From: Galeopsis tetrahit
Taxonomy: Eukaryota; Streptophyta; Magnoliopsida; Lamiales; Lamiaceae
Assembly (NCBI GenBank): GCA_963675135.1
Contig: OY776120.1
Location: 23,774,001-23,838,000, forward strand
Direction: 5' to 3'
DNA: 64,000 nt
The notes beneath the pieces were generated by a model. That model did not search any database, was not told the DNA's origin, and saw only the letters and a list, made by a program, of their open reading frames with translations. Shown piece after piece: positions 36,385 through 46,183 of the stretch. Both the position numbers and the translations under genes were made by a program. Every line of letters starts with the position of its first letter. Position 1 is the stretch's first letter.

Positions 36385-37142
36385 TGTTATACCTAGTCAA
36401 AGAAGTCAATTTTTGACAAGTCAATCCTAGTCACCAGCTTGCGTGGCGAGGACCAATCAACAAAGTCTTGCGACGACCAGTCAACAAGATGAAGAAAATG
36501 TAATATAAAGTAATGTATTTAATATAATTAAGTGCTCGCCCAAAGATGTTGGCGAGCACATGTTTAGTTACTGCTCGCCCAAAGATGTTGGCGAGCAGAC
36601 ATATATTCAGCTAGAGAAGACAAGTGTTGAAGCCTTGGGAGAGCGCGTAAGACATGGCGACCAGGTTCTCCGGCGACCACCGCGACGTCATCTCGGCGAG
36701 CAGGTTTTGTCGACGGGCAGGTTTTTCCGGACGAGCAGGTTTTCCAGCTCCTTGGCATCTCGCCGAGGACGACCACCAGAGGCGATTTAGCACTAAATGC
36801 GCCGTCCCATCACCTTTTCCGGCAGAATGAAGGGTCCACTATGGAGGCGCCACGTGTAAAGGGCGGACAGCCCCAGAAACCACTATATAATGCCTAAAAG
36901 GCTCATTTGTAAGATCTAAGTGACATTTCCTACCAAAACCCTCAACCCTGAGCAATAAACTCTCCCAAGCTTCTAAAGCTTTAGCTTCTCCAAGAAGCTA
37001 TATCTTGTGTTCTTCATTAAGATCATCATAAAACACTATTTAATCCGCATAAACACGTAATAAACCCCGATAATCATACATGTTTGTATCGTGCTAAAGA
37101 ATAGTTCACATCCGAATCATCCCAACGAAAGCGCATACAATA
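36385..37142. mobile_element. solo LTR 1 in the ankyrin-PGG exon
   Basis: 758 bases starting TGTTATACC and ending ATACAATA, flanked by CCTCA at 36380-36384 and again at 37143-37147, a perfect 5-bp target duplication. The interrupted codons rejoin across it (QTPH | HEIF). A CTATATAATG TATA-like box at about 36884 suggests its old promoter. The 3' dinucleotide is TA rather than CA, probably by mutation. Family not identified. Confidence 0.85.
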
Positions 37143-37409
37143 CCTCACGAAATATTTTTGACAGAACATGAAAATTTGATAGAAGCAGGAGGAAAACTTA
37201 TGAAGCAAACCGCAAAAGCATGCATGGTGGTGGCGATTCTCATCACCACTGTGGTGTTCACCGCGGCCTTTACTGTGCCCGGTGGCTACAATAACATGCA
37301 ATACGGGCTTTCCAGTTCTTGAAAACAAGAAGATGTTCATTATTTTCCCTGTTTCTGAGGCCGTAGCAACTCTTTCATCTCTAACTTCGGTGTTGATGTT
37401 TCTGTGTCC

Positions 37410-38854
37410 TGTAATACCCAAAAATTTTATAATAATAGAAATTAATTCAATAAATAATTAATTTATATTGCGTCAAAAGAAAATTATACTATGTACGTAC
37501 TATATATATATGCGTATGTGTATTAGTTAATACAATTGTATCAAAAATATTTATAATATATAATTTATAGATACATGTGCATACCTTAATTAAAACAATA
37601 AATTGTAGTGTTTATTTAAACTTCTTGGCCACCATTTTAATCACAGGAGTTTTTATGAGAATTATAACTTACAAATGCTTTATTTCTTCACATGCAAAAT
37701 ATGCTTCATTTACTATTTAAAACCATACCCTTATTAACAATAATTTATTTACATGTTTATTTTTGTAACCCCTCCTTTTAGTGGGGCAATGAAAAGCCTA
37801 TTTCTTAAGCAAACAAATATTATATATATATATCATTTGTGGGAATGGAAACGTCCAAAATTTAAAACAGTTATTACATGTTCTTTCACCTCCTCTCACG
37901 TTACATATATATATACTACTTTAGGTAGAAGCTAAATCATAAAATATCCATGCAAATAGCTTAGCTAATTAAATATAGTTTAAAAGAAAACTCGACTATT
38001 TGTTATTCTATGTATCGCATGGCTAGACGATAGAACTAATTTATACGAGGCTTCCACATATCACGTTTACAATCATCTTTTGAGGTGGGTTTAATCGCTT
38101 TATTCTCTACGGTGGTTTGTAGAGCTCTATTGTAGAGTTATTCATTATTTAATGTTTTAGATAAATGTTTGAGTTAATTGTTTACTATGTGAATCCATTT
38201 TTATTGTTATTCGATTGACAAGGTATATTATATATTGGCAAAGTTTGTATATTGGCAAAGTTTGTATATTGGCAAAGTTTGTGGCAAAGTATATTGGCAA
38301 AATTTGTATATTGGCAAAGTTTGTGGCAAAGTATATATTGGCAAAGTTTGTGGCAAAGTTTATTATCTATTTGCAGGGTTACAATGGCAAAGTTGGCAAA
38401 GTATCAATGGCAAAGTATATGTGGCAATGTGAATGCTATTTACTAAGTTGCAATTACTTAATTATTTATTTTTAGCATTAACTATTGAATGACTTAATCC
38501 CACTGAGTGTGCTTGCATGCTCACCCCCAACAATTTACAATTTCAAGTTGAAGAGTTGGATGGCGAGGAGTCGTGATGGGAGACGACTTATTTAAGATTA
38601 AAGGACTATTTTCAAGCATGTTTATTTAATTTAATTATGGTTATTCTTATGGATAGTTGTTTGATGAGTTATTTATGAATTTCTTAATTTTATTTAACAG
38701 TTTCCGCTGCAATGCTTAACGTGATTTAAATGTAATGGTCGTTGCGTCCCTTACTTTATCGTTGTAAGTTTAAAATTCAAATTTTGGCGCGTTTAAAATT
38801 AGTTATTTTAACTACTTTTTGAAAGGTCAATATTTTTAGATTTGGGGCGTGACA
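37410..38854 (+). mobile_element. solo LTR 2 (gypsy chromovirus-like) in the same exon
   Basis: 1445 bases starting TGTAATACCC and ending GGGGCGTGACA, both typical of plant Ty3/gypsy chromovirus LTRs. Flanked by TGTCC at 37405-37409 and 38855-38859, a perfect 5-bp target duplication. The coding sequence rejoins cleanly across it (MFLCP | ILTSRY). It contains the minisatellite at 38231-38365. Confidence 0.9.
38231..38365 (+). repeat. minisatellite of TTGGCAAAGTTTG units
   Basis: About seven near-copies of TATATTGGCAAAGTTTG, some shortened to TGGCAAAG, with further GGCAAAGT words to about 38420. It lies inside solo LTR 2, so it is LTR content rather than an independent locus. Confidence 0.85.
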
Positions 38855-39010
38855 TGTCCATACTCACATCTCGTTACTCGAATGATTATTTTCTCAAGTA
38901 CGTGCTGTTGTGGTTAGTGGTTGGAGTGGGATCACTGTTTTGTTCTTTCAACATGGATGGCCGATCATTGCACTGTTTTTGGTATTCTTTACATTTGTTA
39001 TTTTGAAGTA

Positions 39011-40389
39011 TCAACTTTTAGTCACTATCTTACGTTGTACGTATAGTTGTAGATGGTTGTTCCGGTCAAATAATATGTTGCACCTCTAAATGTCTGGAAT
39101 CACACTTGCTGAAGCAGCAGAGCTCTCTGATATAATATTGTTTGGCAATTAAGTTGATCGGCCATTAAGGAGATCGGTTAGTTGTTATGGCTAGGATTGT
39201 GGATTTTAAGATGGAGGTATTGTCTTCAGCCAAGGAAGATGGTTTGCTGATCGAGGATAGAGTGATTGAAGTTCAAGGTGATAAAATAAGTTAAGGATTT
39301 GGTGGAGAAAGCGTCTGGTGTTCTTAAGAAGGGTTTTGAGGGAAGGAAAGGAATGATATTATTGAGAAGGTGAAAGCTGTTATGAAATGATGATATTTTA
39401 TCTCGTGTTTCTTTTTTTAAATTTCAATCTGATTTTGTTGGTAAACATGGTGATTGGTGTTTATATTTTGATTATGTTATTTGTTATTGGAATGGAATTG
39501 GCTTGTTTTGTTTACTTAACGTTCGACTTTGTGTGTGCTCATTCATGTCCTCCCCTATTTGATGGGATTTTGTTGTTCTATATTGTTGAATCTTTAGTTG
39601 TCTATTGATCTTGCATTTTACTATTGTTCTTATGGGATTGATGTAGTTGCATTAAGACATGTTATGCAGTGACAATGTTTCAAATCATGATCAATATTTC
39701 TAGATGATGTTGTTTTGTTCGTGTTGAAATTTAGTTTGTTCTCATATGTCTGGTCGTTTACGTAAAAGGTTCCGAAAAATCTAGTTTTTCCAAGTTAATC
39801 TCATAACTCTTTAATTGGCCTGATTTTGATCATAAAGTTGTCAAAATTTTGAACTATATATAATGTCATTTTGAGTCACTTTTTTTTTTTTTTACCTTTT
39901 GCGAAATGTTAAAGTTATGAGACTAATTTTACATTTCACGTGCTGAAAACAACAATTTATTTATTTCTATCAATTTAGGTACCAATATTTGATCAATTAA
40001 GAAGTTGTGAGATTAACTAAAAAAAAACTTAATTTTTAACACTTTTTTGCGGGAAAAATTACGAGACCAAAGTGAATTTTAACTTCAAATTAAACTGTAC
40101 CTATGAAAGAAGATCACGTATGTTTGGTTGATATTAAATTAAAAGTTTGAATAAAATATTTTATACACAGTGGATCTTGGAGTGTGTGTAAAAAATTATG
40201 CGTACTTATTATCACATTGTTTTACCAATTTATAATCACTTTTTTTACTTCTGTAAATCAAGTTATATCTCTTTTTATCAGATAGATTATGGATTTTTTT
40301 TTTTTTTAAATATTAGTACCAACTTTTTTTTTTTGCAAACATTATTTTTTGTCTTTAAATTTGTTTGCACACACTATTAATTTGGTAAA
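39011..40389. other. spacer with a possible decayed coding relic
   Basis: At about 39190-39390 three frames in succession give coding-like text (MARIVDFKMEVLSSAKEDGL, then DLVEKASGVLKKGF, then NDIIEKVKAVMK), joined only through frameshifts. The source is not recognised. The remainder is AT-rich with T runs and no gene. Confidence 0.4.
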
Positions 40390-40600
40390 GTCTAGTATGC
40401 ACTCGAGTGCATGTTGTGCACCCTAGTCCATGTGCACTTTTCAGTTTACTGACTTACACTTTTTGGTAAATGGTGTTGCACTTTTCAATTATTACTAAAA
40501 ATATTATTATACAGTTTAATAATTTAAAAGTGCAACACCATTTACCAAAAAGTGCAACATGGACTAGGGTGCACAATATGCACTCGAGTCCATAGCAGAC
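40390..40600. mobile_element. MITE with about 50-base TIRs (AGTGCAAC family)
   Basis: GTCTAGTATGCACTCGAGTG at the left and its near inverse at the right (CTCGAGTCCATAGCAGAC). The arms share GTGCACCCTAGTCCATG. About 211 bases. A related, much expanded copy is at about 48330-49262. Confidence 0.7.
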
Positions 40601-40621
40601 CAACCCATTAACTTTTACTAT

Positions 40622-40819
40622 TGGGAGTATATCACATACACAGTTTTCTGTTTTATGAATATTATTAATAAGGCCCATAATTGTTTATTTGGAGCCCACT
40701 GGATTAGTTTGTTAGGGCTCTTTTCTTCTCTTATATATATTAGAACTCTGTACGCAATATACACATATATATGATATCAATAAAGATTATGCAGTTACCT
40801 TCTCGCATCAATGTTAACA
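40622..40819 (+). repeat. 5' LTR of element F
   Basis: Starts TGGGAGTATATCACATACAC and ends CAATGTTAACA. Contains TTATATATATTAG (TATA box-like) and AATAAAG (poly(A) signal-like), as expected of a compact promoter/terminator LTR. Confidence 0.9.
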
Positions 40820-40831
40820 TGGTATCAGAGC
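40820..40831 (+). other. primer binding site of element F
   Basis: TGGTATCAGAGC directly after the LTR. Confidence 0.9.
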
Positions 40832-40918
40832 GGCAACTTTTCTGGTGATTTATCCAAGATTACCGTCTTTCACGTTTCTGTTTTAATTCTTGTTGAGTTC
40901 TTGCTAAGAGACTAAATC

Positions 40919-43900
40919 ATGTCGGATCATAAAGTCGATGGAAAGGATATCGGAACCGGCAGCGGCTTGAAGGCACCGCCTGTCGTGATTGACTCCAGCC
41001 CGGTACCTGGCCTTAGTGCCGAACAACTCCAACGTCTACTTGAGTTTATGAGAATAGAGCGTGAAGACAGTACCAATTTGAGTCCCACTGTGCATATGGC
41101 AGGAACAAAGAATGGATTGTCGAATTCTTGGATCATTGATACAGGGGCGACGGAGCACATCACGTGCAATGAGAGCCTTTTGTTTGACATCGTAACCAGT
41201 CACACCGAACCTGCTGTGCGAATTCCGAATGGGGAAATTGTTCCCGTTCACTCTGTTGGAAAAATTAATTTAGATAATGGGCTACAACTTGGTCGTGTTT
41301 TGCATATCCCATCATTCCATTGCAATCTTATTTCCGTTAGCCGCCTCACTAAAGAATTGAATTGCGTATTCACGTTTCTTGCGGATTCTTGCACAATTCA
41401 AGACTCACGCTCGAAGAAACTGATTGGAGTGGGTAAGTGTCAAGGTGGTCTCTATTACATGGAGTCAATGAAGATGAAGGCCCTGGCTGTTATTGGAAGT
41501 TCGGGATTATGGCACAAACGACTCGAGCATGCTTCGGATGGTAAATTGCAGCACATTAATTCCTTGCATAAATTTAGAGAACATATTGTCTTCTGTGATT
41601 CTTGTGTTCGAGCTAAACAGACTCGACTACCTTTTCGTGTAAGCACTAGTAACACAACTCATTGCTTTGAATTGATACATTGTGACATTTGGGGGCCCTA
41701 TAAATGTGATACTTTTAGCGGTGCTAGGTATTTCTTGTCGATTGTAGATGATTTTAGTCGAGGAGTTTGGGTGTTTCTTTGTCGTCATAAATCTGAAGTG
41801 CCTGATTTATTACTGCAATTTTGCAATATGGTTCGTACACAATTTGATCTACAGGTTGAGCGTGTACGATCGGACAACGGTGCTGAATTCTGCTCCTCTC
41901 TCTTGCTCAAATATTATTGTGATAATGGCATTTTATCCGAGAGCTCGTGCACTGACACACCACAACAGAACGGGGTTGTGGAACGTAAACATAGACATAT
42001 ATTGGAGGTTGCACGGGCACTTCGTTTTGAATCTGGCCTTCCAATTGAATTTTGGGGCGAATGCATATGCACAGCAGTTTATATTATCAATCGCCTCCCC
42101 TCGCCAATCATCTCTAATAAAACACCCTACGAAGTGTTGTTTAAAAGGCAGCCCCCGTATGATCATCTTCGAGTTTTTGGGTGTTTGGTGTACGCACATG
42201 AGAATCGTCGCAAGGATAAGTTTGATGAAAGAGGGAGTGCTTGTGTGTTCGTTGGTTATCCGAACGGGCAAAAGGCCTATAGAGTGTTTGATTTGCAAAG
42301 TCACAAATTTTATAGTTCTCGAGATGTTACGTTTTTTGAGAACATATTCCCATTCCAAGGCAGTAACAATGTGGAGTTTATTGAGGCTGTTGCCGCAGCA
42401 CAAACTCGCGTCCAAGGAGGGTTTGCCAAACCCTACCTGCCGCATCTCACGCCTCGCCCATTTGTTCGACATCGACCTTCTTCCAAAATAGACGATGGGG
42501 GTGCCACACCAGCTGTTCGGCCATATATACCCATCACAGACACTGAACCCGTTGTCGACGATCATGGATCCATTGAGCCGCCTGTCGAGGCGACCACCAC
42601 TATCGATACTGCAGCCCCAACACTAGGGCCCCGCATTAAAAGACGACCGAAACATTTTGATGAATATGTCACCACACTGCCTCCCTCAATAGATCACTCA
42701 CGGTCTGTTGCAAATTCGGTATATCCTCTCTCATCCTTTGTCACATATGATAAATTCTCTCCACATCACAAAGCTTTCTTGGCGGCCATCACCTCTCGTG
42801 ATGAGCCAAAGTATTTTTCACAGGCCATTAAAGATCCTCTATGGCGTGAGGCGATGAAAAAGGAAATTCGCGCTTTGGAAGAAAACGGCACATGGAGATT
42901 AACCACATTGCCACCCGAAAAGAAATCCGTTGGTTCCAAATGGGTTTATAAAATAAAATATAAGCCCAATGGCGAAGTAGAGCGATACAAGGCTCGATTG
43001 GTTGCCAAAGGTTTTACTCAAGTAGAGGGCATTGATTTTCATGAAACGTTTGCACCTGTCGCCAAACTTGTCACGGTCCGCTGCATGTTAACCATTGCGA
43101 CAAAGCGGAATTGGGAGGTCCACCAATTGGACGTGAACAATGCTTTTCTTCATGGTGATTTAGTGAAAGATGTTTATATGCATGTGCCGCAAGGTTTTGC
43201 AAAAGAAGGCGACAATCGAGTATGCAAGCTTGAAAGATCTCTTTATGGCCTCCGACAAGCATCACGAAATTGGCATGAGAAATTTTCACAATCACTTGTT
43301 GGAATAGGGTTCCAACAATCCCGTGTTGACCACTCCCTATTCATATTCCGAGATGGCAACACCTATGTTTCCGCATTAATTTACGTGGATGATGTCTTAT
43401 TAGTTGGCAATAATTCAGCCCATATCTCTCTTGTTAAGCGCCATTTGGATGAAAAATTTAGTATTAAAGATTTGGGGAAATTGAAGTACTTCTTGGGGAT
43501 TGAAGTGGCTCGATCGTCTGAGGGCTTTGTGTTAAGTCAACGCAAATATGCATTAGACATTTTAGAAGAGAGTGGACTTCAAGGCGGACGGCCGAGTGCA
43601 TTTCCCATGGAGCAAAATTTAAAATTACAGCCGGACGATGGAAGCCAACTCGTAGACGCAACCCAATATCGTCGGCTCGTAGGCAGGCTGTTGTACCTCA
43701 CAGTTACACGCCCAGATATCGTGTATGCAGTTAACCAACTCAGTCAATTTTTGCATCATCCTCGTCAAACCCATCTAACCGCTGTGCATCGTGTTCTGAG
43801 GTACATTAAGCAGACTCCAGGACAGGGAATCCTCCTCAGCGCATCAGGCACTTTTGACTTGGTCGCCCATTGTGACGTGGATTGGGCTGGTTGCCCCTTC

Positions 43901-44338
43901 ACAAGACGATCATCTACGGGCTACCTCATCACGATCGATGGTTCGCCGATCTCGTGGCGTACCAAGAAACAGTCTGTGGTATCTCGCTCGTCGGCAGAGG
44001 CCGAGTATCGAGCAATGGCAACGACAACTTGTGAAGTTGTATGGCTTCGTTGGCTTTTAAGAGACTTTGATGTGCATTTATCCAGTCCCACACCGCTCTT
44101 CTGTGACAACCAGGCTGCCCGTCATATTGCCATGAACCCGGTTTTTCACGAACGCACGAAACATGTGGAAATGGATTGCTATTTCGTACGTGAGTTAGTC
44201 GTGAATGGTGATATTCGCCCTTGTGTTGTTTCCACTGAGAACCAGGTTGCTGACATATTCACCAAAGCACTGGGTGCTGATCGCTTTTGTTTTCTTCATG
44301 ACAAGTTGGGTGTTCGTAATCTTCACGCTTCAACTTGA
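40919..44338 (+). CDS. Ty1/copia protease-integrase-RT-RNase H polyprotein without Gag
   Basis: 1139 codons without a stop. Residues 1-70 are a short leader (SAEQLQRLLEFMRIE) resembling the linker that normally follows Gag. Protease has WIIDTGATEH (DTGA at about 74-77). The pre-integrase zinc region has LWHKRLEH and CDSCVRAKQ (about 197-230). Integrase has HCDIWGPY, VRSDNGAEF and NGVVERKHR (about 255, 318, 354), a complete D,D35E triad. RT spans about 640-880 (SKWVYKIKYKPNGEVE, intact YVDDVLLVG at about 822). RNase H spans about 980-1130 (HCDVDWAGCPFTRRSSTGYL, RSSAEAEYRAMA). All key residues are present. The whole Gag with its CCHC knuckle, usually about 300 residues, is missing, so particle formation would need Gag from another copy. 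The ATG at 40919 is 88 bases past the primer site and is the natural start. Confidence 0.9.
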   Translation: MSDHKVDGKDIGTGSGLKAPPVVIDSSPVPGLSAEQLQRLLEFMRIEREDSTNLSPTVHMAGTKNGLSNSWIIDTGATEHITCNESLLFDIVTSHTEPAVRIPNGEIVPVHSVGKINLDNGLQLGRVLHIPSFHCNLISVSRLTKELNCVFTFLADSCTIQDSRSKKLIGVGKCQGGLYYMESMKMKALAVIGSSGLWHKRLEHASDGKLQHINSLHKFREHIVFCDSCVRAKQTRLPFRVSTSNTTHCFELIHCDIWGPYKCDTFSGARYFLSIVDDFSRGVWVFLCRHKSEVPDLLLQFCNMVRTQFDLQVERVRSDNGAEFCSSLLLKYYCDNGILSESSCTDTPQQNGVVERKHRHILEVARALRFESGLPIEFWGECICTAVYIINRLPSPIISNKTPYEVLFKRQPPYDHLRVFGCLVYAHENRRKDKFDERGSACVFVGYPNGQKAYRVFDLQSHKFYSSRDVTFFENIFPFQGSNNVEFIEAVAAAQTRVQGGFAKPYLPHLTPRPFVRHRPSSKIDDGGATPAVRPYIPITDTEPVVDDHGSIEPPVEATTTIDTAAPTLGPRIKRRPKHFDEYVTTLPPSIDHSRSVANSVYPLSSFVTYDKFSPHHKAFLAAITSRDEPKYFSQAIKDPLWREAMKKEIRALEENGTWRLTTLPPEKKSVGSKWVYKIKYKPNGEVERYKARLVAKGFTQVEGIDFHETFAPVAKLVTVRCMLTIATKRNWEVHQLDVNNAFLHGDLVKDVYMHVPQGFAKEGDNRVCKLERSLYGLRQASRNWHEKFSQSLVGIGFQQSRVDHSLFIFRDGNTYVSALIYVDDVLLVGNNSAHISLVKRHLDEKFSIKDLGKLKYFLGIEVARSSEGFVLSQRKYALDILEESGLQGGRPSAFPMEQNLKLQPDDGSQLVDATQYRRLVGRLLYLTVTRPDIVYAVNQLSQFLHHPRQTHLTAVHRVLRYIKQTPGQGILLSASGTFDLVAHCDVDWAGCPFTRRSSTGYLITIDGSPISWRTKKQSVVSRSSAEAEYRAMATTTCEVVWLRWLLRDFDVHLSSPTPLFCDNQAARHIAMNPVFHERTKHVEMDCYFVRELVVNGDIRPCVVSTENQVADIFTKALGADRFCFLHDKLGVRNLHAST

Positions 44339-44348
44339 GGAGGAGTAT

Positions 44349-44546
44349 TGGGAGTATATCACATACACAGTTTTCTGTTTTATGAATATTATTAATAAGG
44401 CCCATAATTGTTTATTTGGAGCCCACTGGATTAGTTTGTTAGGGCTCTTTTCTTCTCTTATATATATTAGAACTCTGTACGCAATATACACATATATATG
44501 ATATCAATAAAGATTATGCAGTTACCTTCTCGCATCAATGTTAACA
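44349..44546 (+). repeat. 3' LTR of element F
   Basis: Same sequence as the 5' LTR base for base in my reading. Preceded by the purine tract GAGGAGGAG just after the polyprotein stop. Confidence 0.9.
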
Positions 44547-45518
44547 TACTGGTTTTTTTTTCATAATTACTAATTTTAATCGATTTTTCTAAAGTACTCG
44601 TGCAAACATCCCCTTTAATCATATCTCCCAATTCTTTTCAAACAACACCCCCATAGGGACCCATGCATAAGTTGATGCCATCACAAATTTGAGCAAGAAC
44701 CAAAATATTTGGAAGTGTTTTTTTTTTATATATTTGCTATATTTCCTATTTTCATGGTCATTTAATATGATATTAAAGATAACAATATTTATATAAAAAA
44801 ATATTGATATTCAATGTTAAATAATTTGTTGTGCAGATTGAGAAATTATTAAAAAAATATCGAGAAATGTCGATAAATTCTAGAAAGTTCTAATAAATAA
44901 GAAACGAGATAACATTATAAACTACTTACGTCCCTCTTTAAGGTTTATATTTGGTGGATGACATGAATTTTAAGAAATATAGTAATTTATGTAAAGTTGT
45001 TGATAAAAAGTGTTAAAAAAAATGTGGAGAGAGAAAGTAAAAATGAGTTACAATTGGTGTAATTTTGTGTAAATGTAAGAATAATCTTTCCTTATATACT
45101 ATTTCTAAATTTCATCTTGCTTACGTTGGCTCTTAAAAAAAACAGTATTCTTAAATTTCTTAAATTCTAGAATTTTGATTTTTTTTAAATACTTTTTTCG
45201 TCCGTCTATAAGTTTCTCATTTTACTATTTTTATCCGTCCGCCTATAAGCTTCTCATACCTTTATTTGTAAGTACTTTTTCTTATTACATTTATCTATAT
45301 CTTACTTTTTCTATCTACATCTTTTCTCTCTCCTATATCACTCTTATTTTTTCTCTCTCTTTCCTCTTCTCTCTCCTCTCTTACTTTTTAAACCATTATT
45401 TTCAAATCTAAATGTTAATTTTATACTCCGTATTTTGTATTTATATTTATATTTTAATTATTTTCTATTTCTTTTTACAATCATTCTTTTATATTTTTTC
45501 ACAACATATCCCCTTACA
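44547..45518. other. AT-rich spacer with one Stowaway-like end
   Basis: At about 45190-45280 a sequence beginning CTTTTTTCGTCCGTCTATAA, with CGTCCGCCTATAAGCTTCTC after it, matches the left half of the Stowaway at 63617. The right end is missing. No gene. Confidence 0.5.
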
Positions 45519-45955
45519 CGCAAAAACTTATATATAATATTGCATACTTGCAATATGTCTAATTAAAGTAAATTAGGTCAAAATTTGTGGGTCAACGCGG
45601 ATCAACACGGGTCAAAGCGACCTTAATTAAAATATTTATTTTCACTCTAATATATTATTTTACTACATGACCAAAACTATGTTACTACAAGAACAAAATT
45701 TTGTCACTACAAGGCCAAAAGTGTATCACTGCAAGTCCAAAAATATTCTGAACACTTATTTTTTTGGGGCAAAATTACTAAAATAATTTTGACTTATTCA
45801 GCTACTACATGACTAAAACAATGTCACTACAAGACCAAAATTTTATCACTACAACGTCAAAAGTGTATTACTACATGTTCAAAAATATTCTGGAGACTTA
45901 ATTTTTTGGTGATTTTTTCAGAATGTTTTGACATGTAGTATTTAATTTTTGGCCT
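45519..45955 (+). repeat. dispersed repeat, copy 1 (CTACAAGACCAAAA family)
   Basis: About 437 bases. Contains a GTCAACGCGGATCAACACGG block followed by many near-repeats of ACTACATGACCAAAA / ACTACAAGACCAAAA about 21-24 bases apart. An inverted, highly similar copy is at 52921-53358. Immediately to the right (45955-46012) the units recur in opposite orientation, making a partial foldback. Confidence 0.7.
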
Positions 45956-46183
45956 TGTAGTGGTAATATTTTGGCCTTATAATAACAATATTTTGGTCAT
46001 GTAGTAAACCACCTATTTGCAACCCGCGAATTTTCTGGGCAACCCGGATCCAGGCTTATGACCCGCGAATTTTTTAAAATTAACTTAATTTGACTTTTGG
46101 ACTTAGGGTTTTGACTTGCCTAATTGGGATGGAATGCAGATGGAATGCATGTATGCAATATTTCACATAAGACTAGCTCATAT

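Larger units (their letters stand above)
35350..39010 (+). pseudogene. ankyrin repeat-PGG membrane protein (ACD6/ITN1-like) gene remnant split by two solo LTRs
   Basis: Exon pieces: 35350-35493 (ankyrin unit, VVATDCNGETALEVLTRKPF), 35695-36144 (LFFLAAASENEELLIELINR, HIAVTRRY, DQDGNNILHLAAKLAP), 36320-36384 (EVEKLVRPSWRSKKN), 37143-37409 (HEIFLTEHENLIEAGGKLMK then the PGG signature FTAAFTVPGGYN) and 38855-39010 (ILTSRYSNDYFLKYVLLWLV). The last three were one exon. Family members sit in membranes through the hydrophobic PGG-domain helices and act in defence and stress signalling. The 5' exons are absent, the 36144/36320 splice does not keep frame, and a frameshift lies near 37297. Almost surely dead. 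Confidence 0.85.
40621..44546 (+). mobile_element. young Ty1/copia element F, gag-less, LTRs identical
   Basis: Two 198-base LTRs that I read as identical (40622-40819 and 44349-44546) flank a primer site and one 1139-codon ORF. Flanks TACTA (40616-40620) and TACTG (44547-44551) look like a target duplication with one difference, if the LTR is taken to begin one base earlier at 40621. LTR identity implies a recent insertion. Confidence 0.9.

Noticed and set aside
36560..36790. A 76-codon GC-rich ORF in the ankyrin locus
   Set aside because: It lies entirely within solo LTR 1 and has no recognisable domain.
38215..38475. Regular GGCAAAG repeats that could suggest a CRISPR-like or protein-coding repeat array
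   Set aside because: Units are about 17 bp without unique spacers, open in several frames at once, and lie inside a solo gypsy LTR. It is a minisatellite.
41933..42565. A 210-codon minus-strand ORF and a 247-codon plus-strand ORF (41748-42491)
   Set aside because: Both are out-of-frame shadows of the 1139-codon copia polyprotein.
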